From assembly GCF_000186265.1 (NCBI RefSeq), contig NC_014934.1:2108001-2172000 (forward strand): 64,000 nucleotides of DNA. The letters are read 5' to 3'. Shown in pieces: positions 25,751 to 35,108 of the stretch. The notes beneath the pieces were generated by a model. It searched no databases, had not been told where the DNA came from, and worked only from the letters and a program-made list of their open reading frames with translations. Positions within the stretch are counted from its first letter, which is position 1; each line of letters begins with the position of its first letter. The position numbers were made by a program, and so were the translations under genes. The stretch comes from Cellulophaga algicola DSM 14237. GTDB taxonomy: Bacteria; Bacteroidota; Bacteroidia; Flavobacteriales; Flavobacteriaceae.

Positions 25751-27481
25751 TTAAGCAACCATTACGGATTTGCTCATTTTTTTATTTTGCACTCTAATTC
25801 TGTAGATGTATTTTCCGGAGGCAATGAAATTACTCATACGCTCACGTATATTAATTTCTAAAGAACCTTGGGTCATAATTTCATTGTAAACGGTACCTAC
25901 ATTTTGTCCCATAATATTATATAATTGAATATCTACGTGGGCAGTAAATGGCATCTCTAAATAGATGTGTGGTGTTTTATCTGTTGGATAATATGGTTTA
26001 TGTATAATAGCGTCTAATAATTCTGGGGTAGGAGCTTCTGCAACAGGATCTTCAGGTCTCGGATCAAGTGGCGTTGGTGGTATTGGTTCTCCATCATTAT
26101 AGACAATATCTTCAAAAACTTCGCCACTACAGTTAAAGCCTAAATTAATGGCTTTGTAAGGGTGTCCTAATAAGTGTTGTTCTACCAATGTTCTATCTAC
26201 ACACAGCCATTCTGCCAGAACAGTACCGTATAGATCTCTAAAGTCCATGGTGTACTCTAAGTTACCTCTTTCGTTAGGATCTTCTAATGAAGGGTGTTCA
26301 CCAACAAAAGCACTACCATTTAAACCAGAACCAAAGAATAAGGTTGGAGCTGCCTTACCATGATCTGTACCATTAGAACCATTTTCAAAAATACGTCTAC
26401 CAAATTCTGAGTAGGTCATACTCAAAACTTTATCATCTTGATTGGTACACTTTAAATCTTCGTAAAAATCATTAATAGCTACAGATAAATTAGACATTAG
26501 ACGTTCATGAACTAAAGGCTGATTTCCGTGTGTGTCAAAACCACCCATGGAGATCATGTATACTTTCGTGCCTAAATTTCCTTTGATTAATCGTGCTAAT
26601 ATCTCTAATTGTTTGGCAAAACTATTGTCTTGGTATTCTACGCATTGTAAATCTTTTCCACGTTCGTGTGCTTCGTGAATAGCACCTGAATATTCATAGG
26701 TAGTATTGGCAACACCTCTTAAAAAACGCAATTGATCTCCATACATACAATCACCAAAAATGGTGTTCGTAGGATCTGCTATAGCATATTGTTCTCCTGT
26801 TTCTGCAATTTCTTCTAACTGATTTATATTGCTGGTTACAAAAGCATAGTTTGTCTCATTACCTTGAAAAACTAAACTACCATATTGTCCAATCTGAATG
26901 GCAGCAGGAGATGCAGGGGGACTTATTAAATAATCTTCATAAATTTCTTCAAAATGTCTTCCCATCCAACCCGTACGTTCACCTGAAAATCCAGAAGTGG
27001 TTAAATCGGTATTAGAAAAAATATCATCTCCGGTAAAATGAGATAAACTTTGGTTTCCGTAGCCTACACCATGTACCGCTTTAAACTGGCCTTCTCCCCA
27101 CATAGGTTCTAAGGACTTCATGTAAGTAGGTACACCAAAATCATCTGTTAAACGTAAAATTTTACTTTCGGGAATATATATATTTGGTCTTGCATTAGCA
27201 TACAAATCATATTGCTCTATGGGAATAACAGTACTTAAACCATCGTTACCACCAGCCAATCGTATTAAAATTACAATTTTATCAGTCTCCGTGTCGGCTA
27301 TAGCATTGGCTAATGGCGAAGGAGCCGAGGCACTTACAAGATTACTTCCTAGTAAGATAGAACCAGAACCAGCTAATCCCATAGCTTGTAAAAATGAACG
27401 TCTGCTCCAAGCTTTATGCTCTAGATCATGACCTTCATGCTCTAGTCCTTTATGGGGAGTTTTATTATGAGTATCACACAT
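25751..27481 (-). CDS. DUF1501 family protein with Tat motif and T9SS-like tail
   Basis: A 576-residue DUF1501 protein (sulfatase/alkaline phosphatase-like fold). The N terminus carries a twin-arginine motif, SRRSFLQ (residues 26-32), before a weak hydrophobic stretch. The body has ILIRLAGGNDGLSTVIPIE and MTYSEFGRRIFENGSNGTDHGKA, the usual DUF1501 metal-site segments. The last about 80 residues (HVDIQLYNIMGQNVGTVYNE ... SGKYIYRIRVQNKKMSKSVMV) look like a type A C-terminal sorting domain for type IX secretion. It starts 12 nt after the DUF1800 gene. Activity is not known. Confidence 0.85.
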   Translation of the reverse strand: MCDTHNKTPHKGLEHEGHDLEHKAWSRRSFLQAMGLAGSGSILLGSNLVSASAPSPLANAIADTETDKIVILIRLAGGNDGLSTVIPIEQYDLYANARPNIYIPESKILRLTDDFGVPTYMKSLEPMWGEGQFKAVHGVGYGNQSLSHFTGDDIFSNTDLTTSGFSGERTGWMGRHFEEIYEDYLISPPASPAAIQIGQYGSLVFQGNETNYAFVTSNINQLEEIAETGEQYAIADPTNTIFGDCMYGDQLRFLRGVANTTYEYSGAIHEAHERGKDLQCVEYQDNSFAKQLEILARLIKGNLGTKVYMISMGGFDTHGNQPLVHERLMSNLSVAINDFYEDLKCTNQDDKVLSMTYSEFGRRIFENGSNGTDHGKAAPTLFFGSGLNGSAFVGEHPSLEDPNERGNLEYTMDFRDLYGTVLAEWLCVDRTLVEQHLLGHPYKAINLGFNCSGEVFEDIVYNDGEPIPPTPLDPRPEDPVAEAPTPELLDAIIHKPYYPTDKTPHIYLEMPFTAHVDIQLYNIMGQNVGTVYNEIMTQGSLEINIRERMSNFIASGKYIYRIRVQNKKMSKSVMVA

Positions 27482-27493
27482 AGTGGTAGGTTT

Positions 27494-28984
27494 TTATTTT
27501 AATTGAAATTCTGGTTGTCTAATGATGTGGAGTAATAAAAAGTACAATTGTTGTTTTGCGGAGTCTGCGTAGTTGTAAATCGTCCAGCTTCCATCTCCAT
27601 CAGGAGCATAATACTGTTCTAGTGATGCATCTCTAAATACATCCAACGCATTTTGTAATTGATCATCTGCAATACCTTTTGGGAAAAATTTTTCTAAAAG
27701 AGCATTTGTAATATCATCTGGATTATTTACTGTGGCTGCATTTGGCACCAGTGAATTTGCTAAATCAAAAAACTGCTCTGTGTTAGCGGTATAAAACAGC
27801 TCTAAAAACATTTCACAAGATAGCCAACGGCCAATCATGAAGTTGTTATTTATCCATTGTCTATTTCTATACCAACCTTCTACGCCTGGTTGGTTAAAAA
27901 CCTCTTGTCCTAATAGCTTGCTGGTACTATACATGTTCGCTATAATACTATCCGTATAAGCAAAACCAGTTTCGTTTAATAAGTTTAAGTATAGATCAAA
28001 AGGGCTTTTGATAATTACACCAATGGCTTCATCATCAAAAAAGTGCTGACTTTTAAATAACTGTGATAGTACCGGAGCAATTTCAAAGTCATTAGCTCTA
28101 AAAGTGGTCGCCATTCCTAATATAATAGCTTCTGCATTTCCAGCATCGTCTGTAGAATCTGGATGTACAAAAAACTCATACAATTTTTTACAGATAAAGT
28201 AACTTATTTCATTTGGTCGCTGTGTAAATAGGTTGTCTATGACACCATCATAATCAAAGTTAGCCGTCTGTCCAAATATCGTTTTGGGAGTATCATCAAA
28301 TTTTGTAGGATCAAAATTTACTGGAGACCATCCTATATCAGGTCTATCTACGTAACCCGTAAGTGCACGGGCTGTTTCTATAATATCATCTTCCGTATAG
28401 TTATTGCCTTCTCCTAAGGTAAATAACTCATAAAGTTCACGACCATAATTTTCATTAGGGTTGTTTCCATTATTATACACACCATCTAAATAATACAACA
28501 TGGCATTATCAATTCCAATTTCACTTGTAAATGTTCTAAAGTTACCAATAGAATTACGTTGTAAACAGTTGGTGTAATGGTATAAATAGGTAGGAGCATC
28601 GTATTTTCTTAATTCGGTAACAAAATGATTGCTCCAAAAAAAGCTTAATCGATCTCTTAAATTATTAGATAAAATAGCAGTAGTATACGTTAATCGCCAT
28701 TCCTCATACTGTGCATTAACAATAGGACTACGGGTTTCACTATCTTCTGGATAATCTGCTCGTGTCCAATCTGCCCAAACGGGAGCGGCACTTGCAGGCT
28801 TAGCAATAGCTTCATTAATAATGCTATTTACTAAAGATTCTGCTGTTTGTCCTACTGCACTTTCAATAGTTGCTACAGAGGCACTAAGGCCTATTCTTCG
28901 GTAAAAATGTTCTGCTCTTTGCTTATCCAATGGCGTTGTGTAAGGAGTAAGCGGGGAGGTATTACAATTTATAAAGTATTCCAT
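27494..28984 (-). CDS. DUF1800 family protein
   Basis: A 496-residue protein with the DUF1800 hallmarks: HFYRRIGLSASVATIE at the N terminus, DRLSFFWSNHFV, NYGRELYELFTLG, and a C-terminal GWYRNRQWINNNFMIGRW. Partners of DUF1501 proteins in many genomes. No signal peptide is visible at the N terminus, so it may leave the cytoplasm with its partner or act inside; this is unresolved. Upstream gene of a two-gene operon with DUF1501. Confidence 0.85.
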   Translation of the reverse strand: MEYFINCNTSPLTPYTTPLDKQRAEHFYRRIGLSASVATIESAVGQTAESLVNSIINEAIAKPASAAPVWADWTRADYPEDSETRSPIVNAQYEEWRLTYTTAILSNNLRDRLSFFWSNHFVTELRKYDAPTYLYHYTNCLQRNSIGNFRTFTSEIGIDNAMLYYLDGVYNNGNNPNENYGRELYELFTLGEGNNYTEDDIIETARALTGYVDRPDIGWSPVNFDPTKFDDTPKTIFGQTANFDYDGVIDNLFTQRPNEISYFICKKLYEFFVHPDSTDDAGNAEAIILGMATTFRANDFEIAPVLSQLFKSQHFFDDEAIGVIIKSPFDLYLNLLNETGFAYTDSIIANMYSTSKLLGQEVFNQPGVEGWYRNRQWINNNFMIGRWLSCEMFLELFYTANTEQFFDLANSLVPNAATVNNPDDITNALLEKFFPKGIADDQLQNALDVFRDASLEQYYAPDGDGSWTIYNYADSAKQQLYFLLLHIIRQPEFQLK

Positions 28985-29156
28985 ACTGAAGTTCTAAAAT
29001 TGGTTATTTTGGGGGAATTCATATATGTAAAATGTTATGTATATTACATATAACTCAACATTAGCAATAAAATTACGTAGCAGTAGTGGTTTTGGACGCC
29101 GAAGTACCCATATTTTCGATGAAGTGCGTATTTAATAAGAAAAATTTATAAAATTT

Positions 29157-29516
29157 ATGGCAGATCATAATGATTTTGGAAAATTAGGAGAGCAATATGC
29201 GATAAATTACCTAAAAAAAAGGGGGTATGAGATTCGTGAAAAAAACTACCGGTATTTAAAAGCTGAAGTTGATATTATTGCTCAGTTAAAAGATACATTG
29301 GTAATTGTAGAGGTTAAATCAAGAAGTTCAGGTTTTATTGCGGATTTATCAGATTTAATACATCAAAAAAAAATTAATCTTCTTGTAGCTGCAGCACATC
29401 AATATGTGACTGTAAATAATCTAGATGTTGAGGTTCGTTTTGATATTATAACAATTATAAAATTAAAAGAAGGCTTCAAAATCAACCACATAGAGGATGC
29501 TTTTTATCATTTCTAA
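29157..29516 (+). CDS. yraN: YraN family (UPF0102) nuclease-like protein
   Basis: A 119-residue protein with the UPF0102 restriction-endonuclease-like fold: GEQYAINYLKKRGYEIREKNYR, then AEVDIIAQLKDTLVIVEVKSRSS, which carries the D-x(n)-EVK catalytic-type residues. Family members are conserved near DNA repair or ribosomal genes; a nuclease role is inferred. It precedes the promoter of the next gene by 4 nt. Confidence 0.9.
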   Translation: MADHNDFGKLGEQYAINYLKKRGYEIREKNYRYLKAEVDIIAQLKDTLVIVEVKSRSSGFIADLSDLIHQKKINLLVAAAHQYVTVNNLDVEVRFDIITIIKLKEGFKINHIEDAFYHF

Positions 29517-29519
29517 ATA

Positions 29520-29551
29520 TTTGTTTTATTTATAACAAATTGTTATATTTG
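29520..29551 (+). promoter_or_regulatory. consensus sigma-A promoter
   Basis: TTTG at 29520-29523, a 20-nt spacer and TATATTTG at 29544-29551: an exact match to the Bacteroidota primary promoter TTTG/TAnnTTTG. It precedes the ATG at 29570 and shows that the gene starts there and not at the TTG at 29540. Confidence 0.8.
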
Positions 29552-29569
29552 CATTTCACAACCGGAATT

Positions 29570-30229
29570 ATGAAAACAATATCGTCTGTCGTAGAACATT
29601 ACATTAAGAAAAAGCCTTTTTTACAAAGCGCATTAGCACAGGGAATTATTAATCTTACATCTCTGTCTAGAATTGTTAAACCAGAAATCGAAGCCGAGCT
29701 AGGCAAAGACATTCGCAATGGTGCAATTGTAATGGCATTAAAAAGATTATCTGATGATTTAGAGTTTAGGGCGACTCACAAAATTATTAAAGTGCTTAAA
29801 AATATTGGAGAGATTACTGTACGTTCTTCATTAACAGATTTTACTTTTTTACTTTCTGATAGTCTTTTAGAAAATCAACGCCTGTTATTAAAAGAAGTAA
29901 ATAAAGACAAAGATGTTTTTTATACCTCTTCTAGAGGCGTAAATGAGTCTAACATTGTAGTAAGCAACAGCTTAGATAAAACTGTTGAGACATTATTTGA
30001 AGGGGAGCGTTGCACTCAAAAAGCAGAAAATTTATCTTCTATTACCGTTAAATTACCTTCGGAAAATGTAACAGTACCTGGGATCTATTATTTTATATTT
30101 CAGCGTTTAGCATGGGAAGGTATTGTACTTTATGAAGTTATTTCTACAACCAACGAGTTCACCATCTTAGTAGATGATGAACATGTAGATATAGCTTTTA
30201 AAACTATTAAAGATTTAAAAACACTTTAA
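29570..30229 (+). CDS. ACT-like regulatory protein, annotated aspartate kinase in relatives
   Basis: A 219-residue protein. Residues 1-60 include a helical, DNA-binding-like region (LSRIVKPEIEAELGKDIRNGAIVMALKRL), and the C-terminal half has two ACT-like units (IGEITVRSSLTDFTFLLSD; VPGIYYFIFQRLAWEGIVLYEVISTTNEFTILV). From memory close flavobacterial relatives are labelled aspartate kinase, but no kinase domain or KFGG motif is present, unlike the true lysC at 45533. It more likely senses an amino acid. Start at 29570 is fixed by the promoter. Confidence 0.72.
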   Translation: MKTISSVVEHYIKKKPFLQSALAQGIINLTSLSRIVKPEIEAELGKDIRNGAIVMALKRLSDDLEFRATHKIIKVLKNIGEITVRSSLTDFTFLLSDSLLENQRLLLKEVNKDKDVFYTSSRGVNESNIVVSNSLDKTVETLFEGERCTQKAENLSSITVKLPSENVTVPGIYYFIFQRLAWEGIVLYEVISTTNEFTILVDDEHVDIAFKTIKDLKTL

Positions 30230-30251
30230 AATATATTTTTATAGAAAGCAG

Positions 30252-31577
30252 TTAGTAGATTTTATTTAAAAATTCTACAGCTGCTTTATCACCTTCTGGT
30301 TTAGCAATAATTCTTTTTTCGCTATCTAAAATATAATAGGTAGGTGTAGCGTGAATGTCATATAATTTTGAATATTCACTATCCCACTTTCCTAAAGAGA
30401 TAGCATGTTGGAAATTAGGTAACTTTGCCGATTCTATTTCCCAATTTTCTACTTCGTCTTCTAACCCTACTGCTATAACGGTAATATCAGACTTATCTCT
30501 AAGCTCTTTGTGTAAAGCAGGTAATTCATTTAAACAATGTCCACATGTACTACTCCAGAAAATTAACAAATAATTTTTTGCAGGCGCTAATTCACTAAGC
30601 TTTTTTACATCTTTCTCTACCTTCCAAGTAATTTCTGGTGCTATTTCGCCTAAACGCAATCTATTATGAGCCTCAATTGTTTTTATAATTTCTAGGTTTT
30701 CTGTTGCAGTAGCTAGGTTTTTAAGGTAGCTACTGTATATATAATCAGCTACTTTATTATAGTTGTAGGCTACCGCCGTATTCCACAACTCATTGTATAG
30801 GTTAAATCTAAAATCTGGACCTAAATCACTAATTTGAGCAGAAACATCATCAACATTTTTTATAACTTCTTTTTCTAATGCTTCGGTACCTGAAAGGTTT
30901 AACGGTACTGCAGTAAAAACATAGTTTGCTACTTTATCCGTTAGAAAAACAGAGCTTTGTAGAATAGGATCTTTAAAATCAATAGCTTTAAAGTAATTTT
31001 CTTTTTTACAAGCAACATATTGTGCTACTGTCTTGTAACTTTTTGGAATATATGGCGCATTTCCCAAAATAAAATGATAGGCAAGCAATCCTTCTGATTT
31101 AGCTTCATAGGTTTTTTGAATATCTGAAAGAATTTTTGTTAATGCTTTGAATTTTTTTTGATTTGTACTTTGTTCTGTATAAAAGTTTATTAGTTCTTTT
31201 TCTGCAGCATTAATTTCGTGCAAATAGGAATTTAAAATACTGTTTTCTTCTGATGTCTTGTACTTTACACCTTCATCTGTATTAAAGTCTAAAACAATAT
31301 CTTCTTTACCATTGTAGATAACGTCAAAATTATACTCGTCTTGTGGTACAGCATATACCAACCGATACATTCCTGGTGCCGCATTTTTAGGCATATTTAG
31401 CGTGAATTTGCCAAATTTAATTGCAGTATCTGCAGTGTAAGCTTGGGTGCCAGGTTTTAAACGGTAGGCTATAAGGTAGGTATAATCTTTGGCAGGCGTA
31501 AAGGTGCCTGATATGGTGTGTTGCGCGTTAACACTTAATGCAAATAACGCGAGTATTGACAAGAGTATTTTTTTCAT
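30252..31577 (-). CDS. TlpA-like thiol-disulfide protein with N-terminal DUF4369
   Basis: A 441-residue secreted protein: signal peptide (to about NAQ), a DUF4369-like beta domain (about 20-130), a helical linker, and a C-terminal thioredoxin fold with the active-site CGHC (Cys345, Cys348) in WSSTCGHCLNELPAL and cis-Pro region HATPTYY. It probably reduces or isomerises periplasmic disulfides. It lies 31 nt after mfd on the same strand. Confidence 0.88.
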   Translation of the reverse strand: MKKILLSILALFALSVNAQHTISGTFTPAKDYTYLIAYRLKPGTQAYTADTAIKFGKFTLNMPKNAAPGMYRLVYAVPQDEYNFDVIYNGKEDIVLDFNTDEGVKYKTSEENSILNSYLHEINAAEKELINFYTEQSTNQKKFKALTKILSDIQKTYEAKSEGLLAYHFILGNAPYIPKSYKTVAQYVACKKENYFKAIDFKDPILQSSVFLTDKVANYVFTAVPLNLSGTEALEKEVIKNVDDVSAQISDLGPDFRFNLYNELWNTAVAYNYNKVADYIYSSYLKNLATATENLEIIKTIEAHNRLRLGEIAPEITWKVEKDVKKLSELAPAKNYLLIFWSSTCGHCLNELPALHKELRDKSDITVIAVGLEDEVENWEIESAKLPNFQHAISLGKWDSEYSKLYDIHATPTYYILDSEKRIIAKPEGDKAAVEFLNKIY

Positions 31578-31608
31578 ATTTCTAAATTTACAAAAACCAC
31601 TCCAAAAA

Positions 31609-34600
31609 TTAATTTGTAGCTAGTTTCTTTTCTTTTTCAAAGTGTTGTATGGCTAGATAAGCTTTATCTAGAGAATTAATAGTTTCAAAAACTAAGAGTA
31701 ATCGCAATCCGTTTCTCGTTTGTTTCTCTTTAATCTTACACAATTTAGGATGCGCTTGTACAAACTGTAATACTTTTGTAAAGTTAGCACTCTGGTAAAA
31801 AGCAGATTGTTGATCAGCGATAAAATATCCTATCATTTTACCTTGTTTCATCACTATTTTTTCTAAACCAATAGCATTAGCGATCCATTTTATACGAACA
31901 GAATTTAATAGATCTTCTGCTTCTATAGGTAGTTCTCCAAAACGATCGATTAGGTCTAATTCAAATTTCTTTAAACCTTCTTCATCCGTAATTAGATTTA
32001 GTGCAGTATACAGATTTAATCGTTCTGTAATATTATTGATATAATCATCAGGGAAAAGCAACTCAAAATCGGCATCAATCTGGGTTTCTTTTACAAACAC
32101 TTTCTCATGTGTATGCCCTTCAATTTCTTCGTAAAGGTCTTTAAATTCATTTTCTTTAAGCTCCTCAACAGCTTCCGCTAAGATTTTTTGATAGGCATCA
32201 AAACCAATATCATTTATAAATCCGCTTTGTTCGCCACCAAGAATATCACCAGCGCCACGAATTTCTAAATCTTTCATGGCAATATTAAATCCACTACCTA
32301 ATTCTGTAAATTGCTCTAAAGCTTCAATTCGTTTGCGAGCATCAGAGGTCATTACTTCATATGGCGGTGTAATAAAATAACAAAATGCCTTTTTGTTACT
32401 TCGTCCTACACGTCCACGCATCTGGTGCAAATCACTCAAACCAAAATTATTGGCATTATTGATGAATATGGTATTTGCATTAGAAACATCTAGTCCGCTT
32501 TCAATAATGGTCGTAGAGACCAATACATCAAACTCTCCATTGATAAAAGCGAGCATTAAAATTTCTAGCTTTTTGCCTTCCATTTGTCCGTGTCCAATTC
32601 CAATTTTAGCATCGGGTACTAAGCGTTGTATTAAACCCGCAACTTCTTTGATGTTTTCTACACGATTATGGATAAAAAATACTTGTCCGCCTCGTTGAAT
32701 TTCATAACTCACCGCATCACGGATGGTTTCTTCTGAAAAGCGAATGACATCACTCTGAATAGGATACCTGTTTGGTGGTGCTGTATTTATTACCGATAAA
32801 TCACGAGCAGCCATCAAACTAAATTGTAATGTTCTCGGGATAGGAGTTGCTGTTAATGTCAAGACATCTACATTCTCTTTAATAGATTTTAATTTGTCTT
32901 TTACGGCTACACCAAATTTCTGTTCTTCATCAACAATTAATAATCCTAAGTCTTTAAATTTTACATTTTTGTTTACTAATTGGTGTGTGCCAATAATAAT
33001 ATCAACTTTACCTGCTTCTAAGCGTTCTAAGGTGTCTTTTTTCTCCTTAGTAGTTCTAAATCTATTTAAATAATCTACCGTAACCGGCATATCTTTTAGT
33101 CGCTCTTTAAATGTTCTGTTATGCTGAAAAGCTAAAATTGTAGTGGGTACTAAAACAGCCACTTGTTTTCCGTTAGCAACCGCTTTAAATGCAGCACGGA
33201 TCGCAACTTCAGTTTTTCCAAAACCTACATCACCACAAATTAAACGATCCATTGGTCGCTCACTTTCCATATCGCGTTTAATATCTTCTGTAGCTTTACT
33301 TTGGTCTGGCGTATCTTCATAGATAAAAGAGGCCTCTAGTTCGTGTTGCAAATACCCATCAGGAGCATATTGAAATCCTTTTAGCGTTCTTCTTTTTGCA
33401 TAGATTTGAATAAGATCAAAGGCAATTTTCTTAACTCTAGATTTCGCTTTTTCTTTTACTTTTTTCCAAGCACCAGAGCCAAGCTTGTATATTTTTGGAG
33501 GCGTACCATCTTTGCCAGTGAATTTAGAAATTTTATGAAGGGAATGGATGCTTACATATAGGATATCGCGCTCGCCATACACTAATTTAATAGCTTCTTG
33601 CTTCTTGCCTTCCACATCAATTTTTTGTAAACCACCAAATTTTCCAACACCGTGGTCCATATGGGTCACATAATCGCCAATATCTAAACGGGTTAATTCC
33701 TTTAGCGTAATGGCTTGTTTCTTAGAATACCCGTTTTTTAAATGGAATTTATGGTATCGTTCAAAAATTTGATGATCTGTAAAACAGGTTATTTTTAAAT
33801 CGATATCTATAAAGCCTTGAAAAAGTGGAAATACTACTGTTTTGTAATGTACTTTTTTTCCAACTTCATCAAAAATATCATGAAAGCGTTGTGCTTGTTG
33901 TTCTGATGAACAAAAGATATAATTGGTGAACCCAGCCTTTTCTTGTTCGTTTAAGCTATCAATTAATAAATCGAATTTTTTATTGAAAGAAGGTTGAGGT
34001 CTTGTATTAAACTGAATTTCGTGCGCTATTTCCTTTAAGTTAGGATTTCCGCCTACAATTAGACTAAATGCATCAAGCTCTTTTTTGAATAATTCAGAAT
34101 CTACAAATAGCGCTTTGGGTTCTGCATGCTTTATATCACTAGAAAGTTTGCTAAAAGCTTCCTTTGCCTTCTCAAAAAAAGAATCTAAACGATCTAAAAG
34201 AACTTCTAGATCACTGTTAAAAATTAGGGTGTTTGATGCAATGTATTGAAGAAAACTCTCTCTAGACTCATCTAAAAATTTGTTTTCTACGTTAGGGATA
34301 ATCGTAATCTTATTTAATTTCTCAAGGGATAGTTGGGTTTCTACATCAAAAGTTCTGATACTTTCTACCTCATCACCAAAAAATTCTAAACGGTAGGGCT
34401 CATCATTTGAGAAAGAGAAAACATCTACAATACCACCGCGAACAGAAAACTCTCCAGGTTCTGTAACAAAATCTACCCGTTTAAATTTGTATTCAAAGAG
34501 TACTTCGTTTAAAAAATCTAGCGATAAAGAATCTTCAATCTTTATTTTTAATGTGTTTTTATCCAGTTCTTTTCGGGTCACTACTTTCTCAAAAAGAGCA

Positions 34601-34986
34601 TCAGGATAGGTAACAATTACAGCAGGTTTTTTACGCGAATTAATCCGGTTTAAAACTTCTGCACGCAATAGTACATTAGCATTGTCTGTTTCTTCAATTT
34701 GATACGGTCTACGGTAACTTCCAGGATAAAAGAGCACGTCTTTTTCCCCTATCATTTGTTCTAAATCATTCAAATGATAAGCGGCTTCTTCTTTATCATT
34801 AAAGATTAGGAGAAAAGGTGTATTAGCGTTCTTAAAAGCATCTGTCAATACAAAAGATAAAGACGATCCTATAAGACCTTTTATGTTAATAATACCTTTC
34901 TCTTTTTCAAAATTGGAAATGGCAGTGTGCAGTTTCTGCAATTGCGGAGACTGTTCGTAGAGTTGTTGAATGATTTTTTGGCTCAA
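31609..34986 (-). CDS. mfd: transcription-repair coupling factor Mfd
   Basis: A full-length Mfd (about 1125 residues): UvrB-like N-terminal modules, an RNA-polymerase interaction domain, the translocase with Walker A GDVGFGKTE, DEEQKFG box and TATPIPRTLQ, and the C-terminal TRCF domain. It removes stalled RNA polymerase and recruits UvrA. No ATG start exists; TTG codons at 34986 and 35004 are open. A TATATTTG -7 element at 35002-35009 would overlap the longer start, so 34986 is preferred. Extending to 35004 adds six residues. Confidence 0.93.
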   Translation of the reverse strand: MSQKIIQQLYEQSPQLQKLHTAISNFEKEKGIINIKGLIGSSLSFVLTDAFKNANTPFLLIFNDKEEAAYHLNDLEQMIGEKDVLFYPGSYRRPYQIEETDNANVLLRAEVLNRINSRKKPAVIVTYPDALFEKVVTRKELDKNTLKIKIEDSLSLDFLNEVLFEYKFKRVDFVTEPGEFSVRGGIVDVFSFSNDEPYRLEFFGDEVESIRTFDVETQLSLEKLNKITIIPNVENKFLDESRESFLQYIASNTLIFNSDLEVLLDRLDSFFEKAKEAFSKLSSDIKHAEPKALFVDSELFKKELDAFSLIVGGNPNLKEIAHEIQFNTRPQPSFNKKFDLLIDSLNEQEKAGFTNYIFCSSEQQAQRFHDIFDEVGKKVHYKTVVFPLFQGFIDIDLKITCFTDHQIFERYHKFHLKNGYSKKQAITLKELTRLDIGDYVTHMDHGVGKFGGLQKIDVEGKKQEAIKLVYGERDILYVSIHSLHKISKFTGKDGTPPKIYKLGSGAWKKVKEKAKSRVKKIAFDLIQIYAKRRTLKGFQYAPDGYLQHELEASFIYEDTPDQSKATEDIKRDMESERPMDRLICGDVGFGKTEVAIRAAFKAVANGKQVAVLVPTTILAFQHNRTFKERLKDMPVTVDYLNRFRTTKEKKDTLERLEAGKVDIIIGTHQLVNKNVKFKDLGLLIVDEEQKFGVAVKDKLKSIKENVDVLTLTATPIPRTLQFSLMAARDLSVINTAPPNRYPIQSDVIRFSEETIRDAVSYEIQRGGQVFFIHNRVENIKEVAGLIQRLVPDAKIGIGHGQMEGKKLEILMLAFINGEFDVLVSTTIIESGLDVSNANTIFINNANNFGLSDLHQMRGRVGRSNKKAFCYFITPPYEVMTSDARKRIEALEQFTELGSGFNIAMKDLEIRGAGDILGGEQSGFINDIGFDAYQKILAEAVEELKENEFKDLYEEIEGHTHEKVFVKETQIDADFELLFPDDYINNITERLNLYTALNLITDEEGLKKFELDLIDRFGELPIEAEDLLNSVRIKWIANAIGLEKIVMKQGKMIGYFIADQQSAFYQSANFTKVLQFVQAHPKLCKIKEKQTRNGLRLLLVFETINSLDKAYLAIQHFEKEKKLATN

Positions 34987-35001
34987 CTTAAAACTTTTGT
35001 G

Positions 35002-35009
35002 CAAATATA
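35002..35009 (-). promoter_or_regulatory. TAnnTTTG -7 element for mfd
   Basis: Minus-strand TATATTTG. Transcription from it would begin near 34995, so it argues against the TTG at 35004 being the start. No clear -33 partner. Confidence 0.4.
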
Positions 35010-35108
35010 AACATACCTCGTAAATGCATTGCGTTCATTTTTAATCAATATGAATCACTTTTTGTCTTAAAAAGTAAAGAACTTAGTGTTTCAATAAAAA
35101 ATAAGAAG

